Of a stretch of DNA of 13,146 nucleotides, positions 1 through 6,285 are shown in pieces (within the stretch, counting starts at the first letter, position 1; each line of letters opens with the position of its first letter). The notes under the pieces are model-generated. The model did no database searches. It saw only the letters and a program-made list of their open reading frames with translations, and had not been told where the DNA came from. The translations under genes were made by a program, and so were the position numbers. This stretch comes from Hyphomonadaceae bacterium UBA4763 (lineage in GTDB: Bacteria > Pseudomonadota > Alphaproteobacteria > Caulobacterales > Aquidulcibacteraceae). The DNA lies in contig DHHV01000110.1 of assembly GCA_002403455.1 (NCBI GenBank), positions 1 through 13,146 of the forward strand, written 5' to 3'.

Positions 1-50
1 CCCCCCCCCCCCCCGCGGGCAACAACCACCCCCCCCGCCACAAAAGCCCC
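1..50. other. Low-complexity C-rich window edge, probably low-quality sequence
   Basis: The first 14 bases are all C, and an eight-C run follows within the next 25 bases. Read on the minus strand this is the 3' extremity of the sequenced part of the permease gene, fading into G runs. The coding frame stays open, but it becomes Gly/Val-rich (AGGVVVARGGG) just where a conserved membrane protein should continue. This looks like poly-G base-calling decay at a contig end rather than biology. The cause is inferred; the low complexity is directly visible. Confidence 0.6.
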
Positions 51-1736
51 GGGCGCCCCGCGGAACCGCGCCGGCACGCGGGCGAGCCGCGGCGCCAGCC
101 GCGCATCCGCCCCGCGCCGCCACAGCAAAAACGCCAAGGTCAACAACACCAGCGCCCATCCGGCCCAATAGGCGCGGAAGACATAGGCCCAGCCTTGAAA
201 AGCGCCCGCGCCGTTCATGTCCGACAATGGTTCGCCCGAGGAGCCGCCAAACACGATCAAATTATGGTCAAGACCCAATTGCGACGCAACCAGGCCAAAC
301 ACCAAATAGACGATCATAATCGCGTAACCGGCAAATTTGTTGGGCGCCAAGACCTGAAACATCACCGACAAGGTCGCGACAAAAAACACATCCACTGTCT
401 GCGGGACCAAGAACCACAAAATATAATTGCCAAGCTCCACGAAGGGGTGCTGCTTGATCACCTGCACAATCCCCGCCGTAGCGATCGCCGTCAGCATCGA
501 GGCCGATAGCACCACCATCAGCGCAACCAGCTTGGGGATCATCAAGGACCAATCCGGCGCGGGCGAAGCGCCGATGATCTCATGCACGCGCTTGTCGCGC
601 TCGCGCCAAACCAGTTCCCCGGCATAATAAATCGCGATCAATAGCGGAAAAGCGCTGAATGCGCCGCGAATGGAATCGACCATCACCCGACTGACCGCCC
701 GCACCGGCGTGCCGAATATTTCATTGGCGAACAGGGTCGCGCCGATGGCGTTCAAGACGCCAATCAACAGCAACACTAGAAAGGCCGGATGGCGGATGAC
801 CTCGCGCGCTTCAAATCCCGTCCGCGCCCACAATTGGCCAAAACCTGCTTGCGGGTTTGGCGCCACTTTTGGCGCGATGACCGCTGCTGCGCTCCCCGTT
901 AATTCGGCAAGATTGCGGGTTTTCTGGGCGCGCTGGCCAGATTTACCTTCGAACCGGAAAGCAAAATAGGTCAGCGCCAAAAAAGCACAGCCAATTCCAA
1001 CCCAAAGGGCGCGATTGGCCAGCAACAGCCCCTCCAATGGCGGCATTTGCCCATTGCGTTCAATAACGGTCCAAAACCGCGTGGCGTTGCCGAAGGCCGA
1101 GACGCCAAAGGCGTCGACCAGGCTGGCGACCTCCCGAAATTCAGCCCGCGCCAGCAGGCCGGCCGCCGTCAAGTTTACGACGATAAACAACACGGCGGCG
1201 ACATAAACGCTCATCATCGACCGGGTAATCGTCGCCACGGCAAAGAAGATCGCCGCCATCGCAAACAAGGTCGGCCCGGCCAAGAACAGCGAGGCATAGG
1301 CATAATGGTCCCAGCGGAATGGGCCGAGTGTTTCTTGGTCTAACCATGGCATGGCCGCGCCAATCATCATGCCGAGCGGCAAGGCGAGCCACGTCATTAC
1401 GGCAACGACAAACGCGCCGAAGAACCGGCCATAGAGATATGGCGCTTTGCCGACTTGGGTCGAGCGCACCATTGCCCCAAAGCCGGTCTCGTCATCGCGC
1501 GTCACCACATTGGCGACAAAGGCGATCAGCGCAAACAAGACAAAAGGCCCCATCACCAGCAAGGTTTGGGCGATCGCGAAAGGCGAATTGGCCAACACAT
1601 TGCCGCCGCCGCCAATTTGAACGTAAGGCGAGGCCATCGCGCCAAAGGTCAGCAAAAAGAACAGCGCAAAAGCGATCCAAAATAACGGTTGGCGCAATTG
1701 ATACCGAAACTCAAACAACGCAATCGAGGCGAACAT
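1..1736 (-). CDS. ABC-2 type permease, N-terminal part of a probable permease/M1-aminopeptidase fusion (3' truncated by window)
   Basis: About 578 codons are visible, starting with MFASIALFEFRYQLRQP and running off the left edge. The protein has about 12 hydrophobic segments, near residues 18-34, 55-79, 106-129, 148-170, 176-197, 243-261, 318-338, 361-376, 401-427, 436-462, 468-490 and 522-540. The opening, the Gly-rich QIGGGGNV loop (40-47) and the TRDDETGFGAM segment (79-89) match a family of roughly 1,200-residue proteins that join an ABC-2 permease to a C-terminal M1 zinc aminopeptidase. The peptidase part, if present, lies outside the window. The ATG is preceded by AAGGAG with 8 nt spacing, and the gene starts 18 nt after the ATPase gene, so the two form one operon and presumably one transporter. 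The substrate is unknown. Permease identity is strong; the fusion is inferred from family resemblance. Residues from about 560 onward are unreliable. Confidence 0.82.
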   Translation of the reverse strand, partial: MFASIALFEFRYQLRQPLFWIAFALFFLLTFGAMASPYVQIGGGGNVLANSPFAIAQTLLVMGPFVLFALIAFVANVVTRDDETGFGAMVRSTQVGKAPYLYGRFFGAFVVAVMTWLALPLGMMIGAAMPWLDQETLGPFRWDHYAYASLFLAGPTLFAMAAIFFAVATITRSMMSVYVAAVLFIVVNLTAAGLLARAEFREVASLVDAFGVSAFGNATRFWTVIERNGQMPPLEGLLLANRALWVGIGCAFLALTYFAFRFEGKSGQRAQKTRNLAELTGSAAAVIAPKVAPNPQAGFGQLWARTGFEAREVIRHPAFLVLLLIGVLNAIGATLFANEIFGTPVRAVSRVMVDSIRGAFSAFPLLIAIYYAGELVWRERDKRVHEIIGASPAPDWSLMIPKLVALMVVLSASMLTAIATAGIVQVIKQHPFVELGNYILWFLVPQTVDVFFVATLSVMFQVLAPNKFAGYAIMIVYLVFGLVASQLGLDHNLIVFGGSSGEPLSDMNGAGAFQGWAYVFRAYWAGWALVLLTLAFLLWRRGADARLAPRLARVPARFRGAPGAFVAGGVVVARGGGG

Positions 1737-1754
1737 CAGCGGCGCTCCTTGTTG

Positions 1755-2645
1755 TTAAGCAGCGCGCGCGGCGCGAGACAAAGCGGTAAAATAGACGTCG
1801 GCGAGACCGCCTTCGACAAGCGTAAAACCTGCATCCGGACTTTGATCGGCCAAGACATTGACGACCGTGCGACCGCCGACCAGGCGCGAAGAGATCACCG
1901 TCATCACGTCCTTCAGCGCCGCAAATTCCGATTTGGCGACCGTCTTTTGCCAGACCCGGCCGGAAAGGCTGTTCATCAGCGTTTTTGGTTCGCCTTCCAG
2001 CACGATCTTGCCACCGGTCAGGATCGCCATCCGCGCGCAGGTATCGGCAACGTCATCGACAATATGGGTCGACAAGATCACCACCACGTCCTCGCCGATA
2101 TCGGACAACAGATTGAGGAATCGATTGCGCTCTTCTGGATCGAGTCCGGCAGTCGGTTCATCGACAATAATCAATTTGGGATCGCCGATCAGCGCTTGCG
2201 CGATTCCAAAGCGTTGACGCATGCCGCCGGAAAAGCTCGCCAAGGCTTTCTTGCGCGCGCCCCACAAATTGACTTGGTTGAGCAGACCATCAACCACCTC
2301 TTTGCGTAGGCGCGGATTGGAAACGCCTTTCAACACCGCCATCTGGTCCAGCATTTCATAGGCCGACACGCGCGGATAAACACCGAAATCTTGCGGCAAA
2401 TAGCCCAACACCCGGCGCAATTGCTCCGGCGCGGCGATCACGTCGATGTCGCCAAAGCGAATCGCGCCATCGCTGGGCGTTTGCAGCGTGGCGATGCAAC
2501 GCATCAGCGTCGATTTGCCCGCGCCATTCGGCCCCAACAGGCCAAACATCCCGGCCGGGATGACCAAATCCACGCCGTCCAGCGCGTACACGCCTTTGGC
2601 GTAAGAATGACGCAGTTTCTCGATAGACAGCATTTTCGCCCCCAT
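1755..2645 (-). CDS. ABC transporter ATP-binding protein (ABC-2 exporter type)
   Basis: A 296-residue cytoplasmic ATPase that should power the permease encoded 18 nt downstream. All nucleotide-binding motifs are present: Walker A GPNGAGKST (38-46), Q-loop Gln85 in YLPQDFG, signature FSGGMRQR (138-145), Walker B LIIVDEP (158-164), D-loop AGLD (166-169) and switch His194 in STHIVDD. The Met-rich-signature, single-domain layout with a ~90-residue C-terminal extension is usual for ABC-2 (drug, lipid or peptide) systems. Two in-frame ATGs compete: the one at 2645 gives MGAKMLSIEKL, and the one at 2633 gives MLSIEKL, which matches the normal family start and has a GGGGGCG stretch just upstream. Start choice is uncertain by four codons. 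A -35-like TTGACA sits at 2678-2683 (minus strand). Confidence 0.9.
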   Translation of the reverse strand: MGAKMLSIEKLRHSYAKGVYALDGVDLVIPAGMFGLLGPNGAGKSTLMRCIATLQTPSDGAIRFGDIDVIAAPEQLRRVLGYLPQDFGVYPRVSAYEMLDQMAVLKGVSNPRLRKEVVDGLLNQVNLWGARKKALASFSGGMRQRFGIAQALIGDPKLIIVDEPTAGLDPEERNRFLNLLSDIGEDVVVILSTHIVDDVADTCARMAILTGGKIVLEGEPKTLMNSLSGRVWQKTVAKSEFAALKDVMTVISSRLVGGRTVVNVLADQSPDAGFTLVEGGLADVYFTALSRAARAA

Positions 2646-2646
2646 T

Positions 2647-2683
2647 TTGCCGACACTCGATACGAGCTCTTATCATTTGTCAA
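2647..2683. promoter_or_regulatory. Possible overlapping divergent promoters in the ATPase/BtuD gap
   Basis: On the minus strand TTGACA (2678-2683) is followed after 15 nt by TATCGA (2657-2662), a plausible but short-spaced promoter for the ATPase-permease operon. On the plus strand TTGCCG (2647-2652) is followed after 18 nt by TATCAT (2671-2676), which would start a transcript near 2683 toward the candidate RNA. A small inverted repeat, CTCG-ATA-CGAG (2656-2666), lies between the elements and could be an operator. These are motif matches by eye only. Confidence 0.3.
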
Positions 2684-2982
2684 TATGGCGCCACTTTCGC
2701 GCAAGCAGCCGGGCCAGTCGCTGCGCCGTAAACAGGGAGTTTCAATAAAAGCGGCGGCCCCGCATACGCCGGTGGACGATCCCATCCTCGTCGACCCTAT
2801 GGCTAGGTGGGCGCCGTGTGTGGAAGGCCAGGGCCTCCCCCAGGGACAGCTCCCGAGAGAATGGATACGGTCGGCGGGATTATTGGTCCTGTCGCACGTC
2901 GCAGAAGCCGCCGAATTGGAACATAAGGCGCACCCGCGCGAGAAACAAGCCCGCGGTCGGTTTGTCGCAGGCGCAGATTTTT
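2683..2982 (+). ncRNA. Candidate structured non-coding RNA (family not recognised; strand uncertain)
   Basis: This roughly 300 bp gap between the BtuD-like ATPase gene and the ABC-2 ATPase gene holds no convincing protein gene. Several stems can form together: CTGCGCC (2721-2727) with GGCGCAG (2970-2976), followed at once by ATTTTT; a 9-bp stem with one mismatch, 2771-2779 with 2788-2796, around an 8-nt loop; GGTGGGCGCC (2806-2815) with GGCGCACCC (2928-2936), bulged; GGAAGGCC/GGCCTCC (2822-2837); GGGA-CAGC-TCCC (2843-2854); and TCGGCGG (2871-2877) with CCGCCGA (2908-2914). The T run and the plus-strand -35/-10 pair at 2647-2676 favour the plus strand, which would make the RNA end at the btuD-like stop codon. 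I could not match it to 6S, SRP, RNase P, tmRNA or a riboswitch. In GC-rich DNA some of this pairing is expected by chance. Confidence 0.3.
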
Positions 2983-3754
2983 ACGCCGGCCCCGCAATAT
3001 CGACCGAAAGACCGTCAGGACCGGCAATAATTTTGGCGCGGACGCCATAGGCTTTGGCAAGCAAGTCCGGCGTCAACACCAAATCCGGAGGACCGTCTGC
3101 CAGCATTTTGCCTTCGGCCAGCAAAATAATCCGGTCCGCATAACGCGCCGCCACCGATATGTCGTGCAAAGTAACCAGCGCGCCGCCGCCTTTTTGACAA
3201 TAGGCCCTCAAAACCGCCATCGCGGCATGCGCGTGCCGCGGATCAAGGGCTGCGACCGGCTCATCGGCCAAAAGCAACGGCGCCTCCGCCGCTAAAGCGC
3301 GGGCAAGATGCACGCGCGCCAACTCGCCGCCCGACAAATAATCGCTGCGCCGATCTGCAAATGCGGTCAAATCACTCGCCGCCAAGGCGCGATCGACCGC
3401 CGCCTTATCTTTGGCGTTCAATGTTCCCAGCGGCCCGCCATAGGCAAAGCGGCCCAATGCTACAATATCGCGCACAATCAACGGCCAGGCCAGCGGGCGC
3501 ATTTGCGGCAAATAGGCCAGCCGCTTTGCCCGTTCATTGGCGGTCAACTTAAGGGGATCATCTTTTCCTAAGCGCACAGCGCCAGCTTCCGCCGCCAATG
3601 CCCCCATCGCCAGCCGCAGCAAGGTCGTTTTCCCGGCGCCGTTCGGCCCGATCAGCGCGACCAGCTCGCCGGCCTCAAGGGCAAAAGATATCTCGCGCAA
3701 CACCGCGCGGGCGCCCAATTGCGCCGAAACACCCGCAAATGAAAGCAGGCTCAT
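2981..3754 (-). CDS. ABC transporter ATP-binding protein, BtuD/FecE family
   Basis: A 257-residue ATPase of the metal-chelate uptake class (vitamin B12, siderophore or heme). Motifs: Walker A GPNGAGKTT (36-44), Q-loop Gln84 in YLPQMRPL, signature LSGGELAR (140-147), Walker B LLLADEP (160-166), switch His197 in LHDIS. I chose the ATG at 3754 (MSLLSFAGVS) because it overlaps the permease stop in an ATGA quartet (3751-3754), the same arrangement as at the next junction. A longer start at 3781 would add nine residues (MDCSAAGAG) inside the permease gene and is less likely. It is the last gene of a substrate-binding/permease/ATPase operon. The substrate cannot be read from the ATPase. Confidence 0.9.
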   Translation of the reverse strand: MSLLSFAGVSAQLGARAVLREISFALEAGELVALIGPNGAGKTTLLRLAMGALAAEAGAVRLGKDDPLKLTANERAKRLAYLPQMRPLAWPLIVRDIVALGRFAYGGPLGTLNAKDKAAVDRALAASDLTAFADRRSDYLSGGELARVHLARALAAEAPLLLADEPVAALDPRHAHAAMAVLRAYCQKGGGALVTLHDISVAARYADRIILLAEGKMLADGPPDLVLTPDLLAKAYGVRAKIIAGPDGLSVDIAGPA

Positions 3755-4734
3755 GCCCGCCCCCGCTGCAGAGCAATCCAAATAAACGCCGGCGCGCCAA
3801 CCAGCGCGGCGACGACGCCAAGCTTTAATTCGCTGCTGGTCGGCAAAATGCGCACCAGTAAATCGGCGCCGACCAATAACGCCCCAGCAAACAATGCGGC
3901 CGGAACCAATGTGCGGGCTGGATCGTGACCCGTAAAGGGCCTAACAATATGCGGCGCGACAAGTCCCACAAAGCCAATCGCGCCGGCTAGACTGACCGCG
4001 CCGCCGATAACAAGTCCCGCTCCCAAGACAATGGCGAGCTTGGCGCGTTGCAAATCAAGGCCAATACTACTTGCCGCCTCTTCCCCCAAGGTCAACGCCG
4101 ATAATGCTCGCGCCTGCAGCGCCAAAAGACCGCCGCCCGCCAGTAAAAACGGCGCGGCGAGCGCAATATCGTCTAGACTTCGATTGGCGACCGAGCCCAA
4201 CATCCAAGAAATGAGATCGGATAGGGAAAAAGGATTGGGCGCAAGGTTCATCAACAACGCCATCAGCGCGACCGAAAAACTTGATAAACCTGCCCCAACC
4301 AAAATCAATGCAACGACATTTTCGGTGCGCGCCGCCGCCAATGCCAGAAACAACGTTGCCGCAATGGCGCCCCCGACCGCCGCCAATGGCAAAGCCCAAA
4401 TAAACGCGCCCGAAAGACCAAAATAAAGCACCGCGGTCGCCGCCAAAGACGCCGTCGCCGACACGCCCAATATACCTGGATCAGCAAGTGGATTGCGCAA
4501 CAATCCCTGAAGACTTGCGCCTGATCCGCCCAAAGCCGCGCCCACCAAAAACGCCGCCAGCGCCCGCGGTAATCGGATCTCCCAAACAATGACTTGTGCG
4601 GCCGCATCGCCTTGCCGCAGCAAAGCGGCGAGCACATCTGCCGGGCGAAGCATGGTTTCGCCTAGAAAAAGGCCTAAAAACAGAACGCTAGCGCCAAGCG
4701 CGCCAAGCGCGGCCAGCAGAAGGCGATCTTTCAT
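3751..4734 (-). CDS. FecCD/BtuC-family permease of a metal-chelate ABC importer
   Basis: A 327-residue, very hydrophobic inner-membrane protein with the roughly ten-helix profile of the FecCD family. Family landmarks are IRLPRALAAFLVGAALGGSG and LQGLLRNPLADPGILG in the first third, and the GFVGLVAPHIVRPFTGHDP segment plus a ...VVAALVGAPAFIWIAL ending in the last third. The ATG at 4734 overlaps the stop codon of the upstream binding-protein gene (ATGA, 4731-4734), which favours it over an in-frame ATG at 4794 that would lie deep in that gene. With the ATPase downstream it forms the translocation pore of a cobalamin, siderophore or heme importer. Which of these it carries cannot be told from the sequence. 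Confidence 0.92.
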   Translation of the reverse strand: MKDRLLLAALGALGASVLFLGLFLGETMLRPADVLAALLRQGDAAAQVIVWEIRLPRALAAFLVGAALGGSGASLQGLLRNPLADPGILGVSATASLAATAVLYFGLSGAFIWALPLAAVGGAIAATLFLALAAARTENVVALILVGAGLSSFSVALMALLMNLAPNPFSLSDLISWMLGSVANRSLDDIALAAPFLLAGGGLLALQARALSALTLGEEAASSIGLDLQRAKLAIVLGAGLVIGGAVSLAGAIGFVGLVAPHIVRPFTGHDPARTLVPAALFAGALLVGADLLVRILPTSSELKLGVVAALVGAPAFIWIALQRGRA

Positions 4735-5579
4735 CGCGCCGCCGCCATCGCTTCGACCGCTTCCACCAAAAACCAGCCGCCGCAAGACGTCCACGCGCCT
4801 TCCAACGCAACGACCGGCAAGTCGCGCAATTGCTTCTGAGCAATCGGGTGGCGCGCCGAAGACCAGGCATTGGTGTTATCGGCTTTTGCGCCAAAGGACG
4901 CGGCGCCAATTCTATCGGGTTGCTCGCGCGCCAGGCGTTCAAGTGGTATTGGACGCCAGCCCGCTTCTCTCTCAAAATTATCCAATCCTGCCGCCAAGAT
5001 CAATTCATGCACCAGCGTGCCTTCGCCGCTGGTAACGCCGGCTGGCGTAAGGTAAAGCAATTTCCGTGGCGCGCCATTTGTTCGGCCGACTGCCGCCAAT
5101 TTCCGATCCATGTCCGCAATCAGGGTTTCGCCGCGCTCAACCTGCCCCATTGCTTGCGCCATTGCGCGGATATTGGCCCGGACGCCATCAAAATCTTCGG
5201 CAAAACCCAATTGCGCCGCCTCAATACCTGTCCGAGACAGGAAATCGCCGATTTTCACCCCGCCGCCATAGGCGCGCACGACCAAATCCGGCTGCAAGGC
5301 CAACACGCTTTCAGCGCTGGCGCGGGTCTTTCTGACCCCTTTCGCCGCCGCGCGCATATAAGAAAATTCACGCTCCGCCTCCGGCGACAGCGCCAGGATC
5401 TGGTCGCGATCGGCGAGCTTGAGGACAAATTGGTCGGCGCAATAATCGAGGCTGATGATGCGTTGCGGCGCCGTTCTTGGCGTCTTATCGGCGCCTAAAA
5501 TGCCCTTATCGGGCGCGCAAGAGGCGCAAATCAGCGCCAAACATGCGCTTATTACCGCCCAGGCGCTGCTTATCGGCAC
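4731..5579 (-). CDS. Periplasmic substrate-binding protein, BtuF/FecB-like
   Basis: A 282-residue protein with an N-terminal export signal (hydrophobic residues 6-19), then a class III binding-protein body: RIISLDYCADQFVLKLADRDQI (40-61) and VLALQPDLVV (92-101) are the usual first-lobe elements, and the tail contains a short lobe ending in WFLVEAVEAM. It should capture the chelate in the periplasm and deliver it to the permease encoded immediately downstream (ATGA overlap). The start is GTG at 5579, with GGAAGGGG upstream (AAGGGG is 8 nt from the GTG). A Cys at 21 follows C-A-S, an irregular lipobox because residue -3 is Cys, so it may be a lipoprotein or a soluble periplasmic protein. The first lobe resembles BtuF-type proteins, but siderophore or heme binding is not excluded. 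Confidence 0.82.
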   Translation of the reverse strand: MPISSAWAVISACLALICASCAPDKGILGADKTPRTAPQRIISLDYCADQFVLKLADRDQILALSPEAEREFSYMRAAAKGVRKTRASAESVLALQPDLVVRAYGGGVKIGDFLSRTGIEAAQLGFAEDFDGVRANIRAMAQAMGQVERGETLIADMDRKLAAVGRTNGAPRKLLYLTPAGVTSGEGTLVHELILAAGLDNFEREAGWRPIPLERLAREQPDRIGAASFGAKADNTNAWSSARHPIAQKQLRDLPVVALEGAWTSCGGWFLVEAVEAMAAAR

Positions 5580-5603
5580 CGAATTAGCCCCTTCCCGCCC
5601 GCT

Positions 5604-5666
5604 AAAGCGCCGCTTTGTGTTTCAAAACGCGCGCTTAAGCGCAAGCCCAGCGCGCCTTTTTGCGCG
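5604..5666. promoter_or_regulatory. Cluster of three small inverted repeats between the DUF3833 gene and the importer operon
   Basis: The 101 bp spacer contains AAAGC-GCC-GCTTT (5604-5616), the palindrome GCGCTTAAGCGC (5631-5642), and CGCGC-CTTTTT-GCGCG (5651-5666). On the minus (transcribed) strand the palindrome can form GCGC-TTAA-GCGC, followed by GCG and TTTT, resembling a weak intrinsic terminator or attenuator ahead of the importer. No recognisable cobalamin riboswitch core and no Fur-box-like sequence was found here. Function is inference. Confidence 0.35.
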
Positions 5667-5680
5667 TTACTGACGCCATT

Positions 5681-6235
5681 TTACGCGCCTGGCGTGGTAA
5701 AAACGACCGTGACCTCGCCAACGCGCAGGCCGAATTTCGTCACTTTCGCGCGGTTGACGATGACGTCCTGATCGATCCTGTAAAGCCAATCGCGGAAGCG
5801 CACGCGCACGCTGCCATCGCCGACTTTCAAATCGACTTTATAAGTAAAAGTCGCCGCCCCGCCAGCTATCGCGACCCTTGCCTCGCCGACGACATCTCCA
5901 GCCGTGCCAATATAGGCTCCGTCTGCGGTCTTTTTGAACTTCCAAATACGTTGATCTGTTTGCCCATCATCAAAGCGAAAGCGTTCGTCAAGCGTCAGCA
6001 CTTGTGCGGCTGCATCCCAAGTCCCGGTGACGTCGACGACAAACCGGCGCTGCAGCTTGCCCGACCGGCTTTCGAAAATCCCGTAAGCCGTTGATTCGCC
6101 GACAAGCGCTTGTTCCAGCACCAAAGGCGGGGTCGTCGCCGCGTAGTCGGCAAGTTTTGGTCCAGCACAGGCGCCGAGAAACAAAACCGGCGCGAGCATT
6201 GCCCAGCGCCGATTGGTGAGTTCAACTTTAATCAT
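5681..6235 (-). CDS. DUF3833 family lipoprotein
   Basis: A 184-residue predicted lipoprotein. The N-terminus has basic residues (NRR), a hydrophobic core and a good lipobox LGAC with Cys23. Ala at +2 means no inner-membrane retention Asp, so outer-membrane sorting is possible. The body has the beta-rich DUF3833 pattern: FESRSGKLQRRFVVDVTG, WDAAAQVLTLDERFRFDDG, RIWKF, YIGTAGDVVGEARV, and a central FTYKVDL strand. No enzymatic function is known to me for this family. It starts 50 bp after nrdA on the same strand, with no clear ribosome-binding site before its ATG, so it may be read from the nrdA transcript. A later in-frame ATG at 6199 would shorten the n-region and is less likely. Confidence 0.85.
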   Translation of the reverse strand: MIKVELTNRRWAMLAPVLFLGACAGPKLADYAATTPPLVLEQALVGESTAYGIFESRSGKLQRRFVVDVTGTWDAAAQVLTLDERFRFDDGQTDQRIWKFKKTADGAYIGTAGDVVGEARVAIAGGAATFTYKVDLKVGDGSVRVRFRDWLYRIDQDVIVNRAKVTKFGLRVGEVTVVFTTPGA

Positions 6236-6285
6236 GCAGCTATTACGCGCCGCCTCGTCGCCTGGATCAGCTTAATTTTCGGGCT

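Noticed and set aside
2683..2982. 6S RNA, SRP RNA, RNase P RNA or tmRNA in the gap.
   Set aside because: A phrase near 2700-2720 recalls the enterobacterial 6S 5' arm, but no diagnostic core (SRP GGAAGG-AGCAGCC, RNase P GAGGAAAGTCC, tmRNA tag ANDN) was found, so no family is assigned.
2391..3050. A long plus-strand open frame across the ABC-2 ATPase gene and the following gap.
   Set aside because: Most of it is antisense to a clear ATPase gene, the composition is Arg/Gln/His-rich as in GC-rich shadow frames, and it has no domain resemblance.
5580..5680. Cobalamin riboswitch before the importer operon.
   Set aside because: The spacer is only 101 bp, too short for the full element, and the conserved core words (GCCACTG, AGCCAGGAGACC) are absent.
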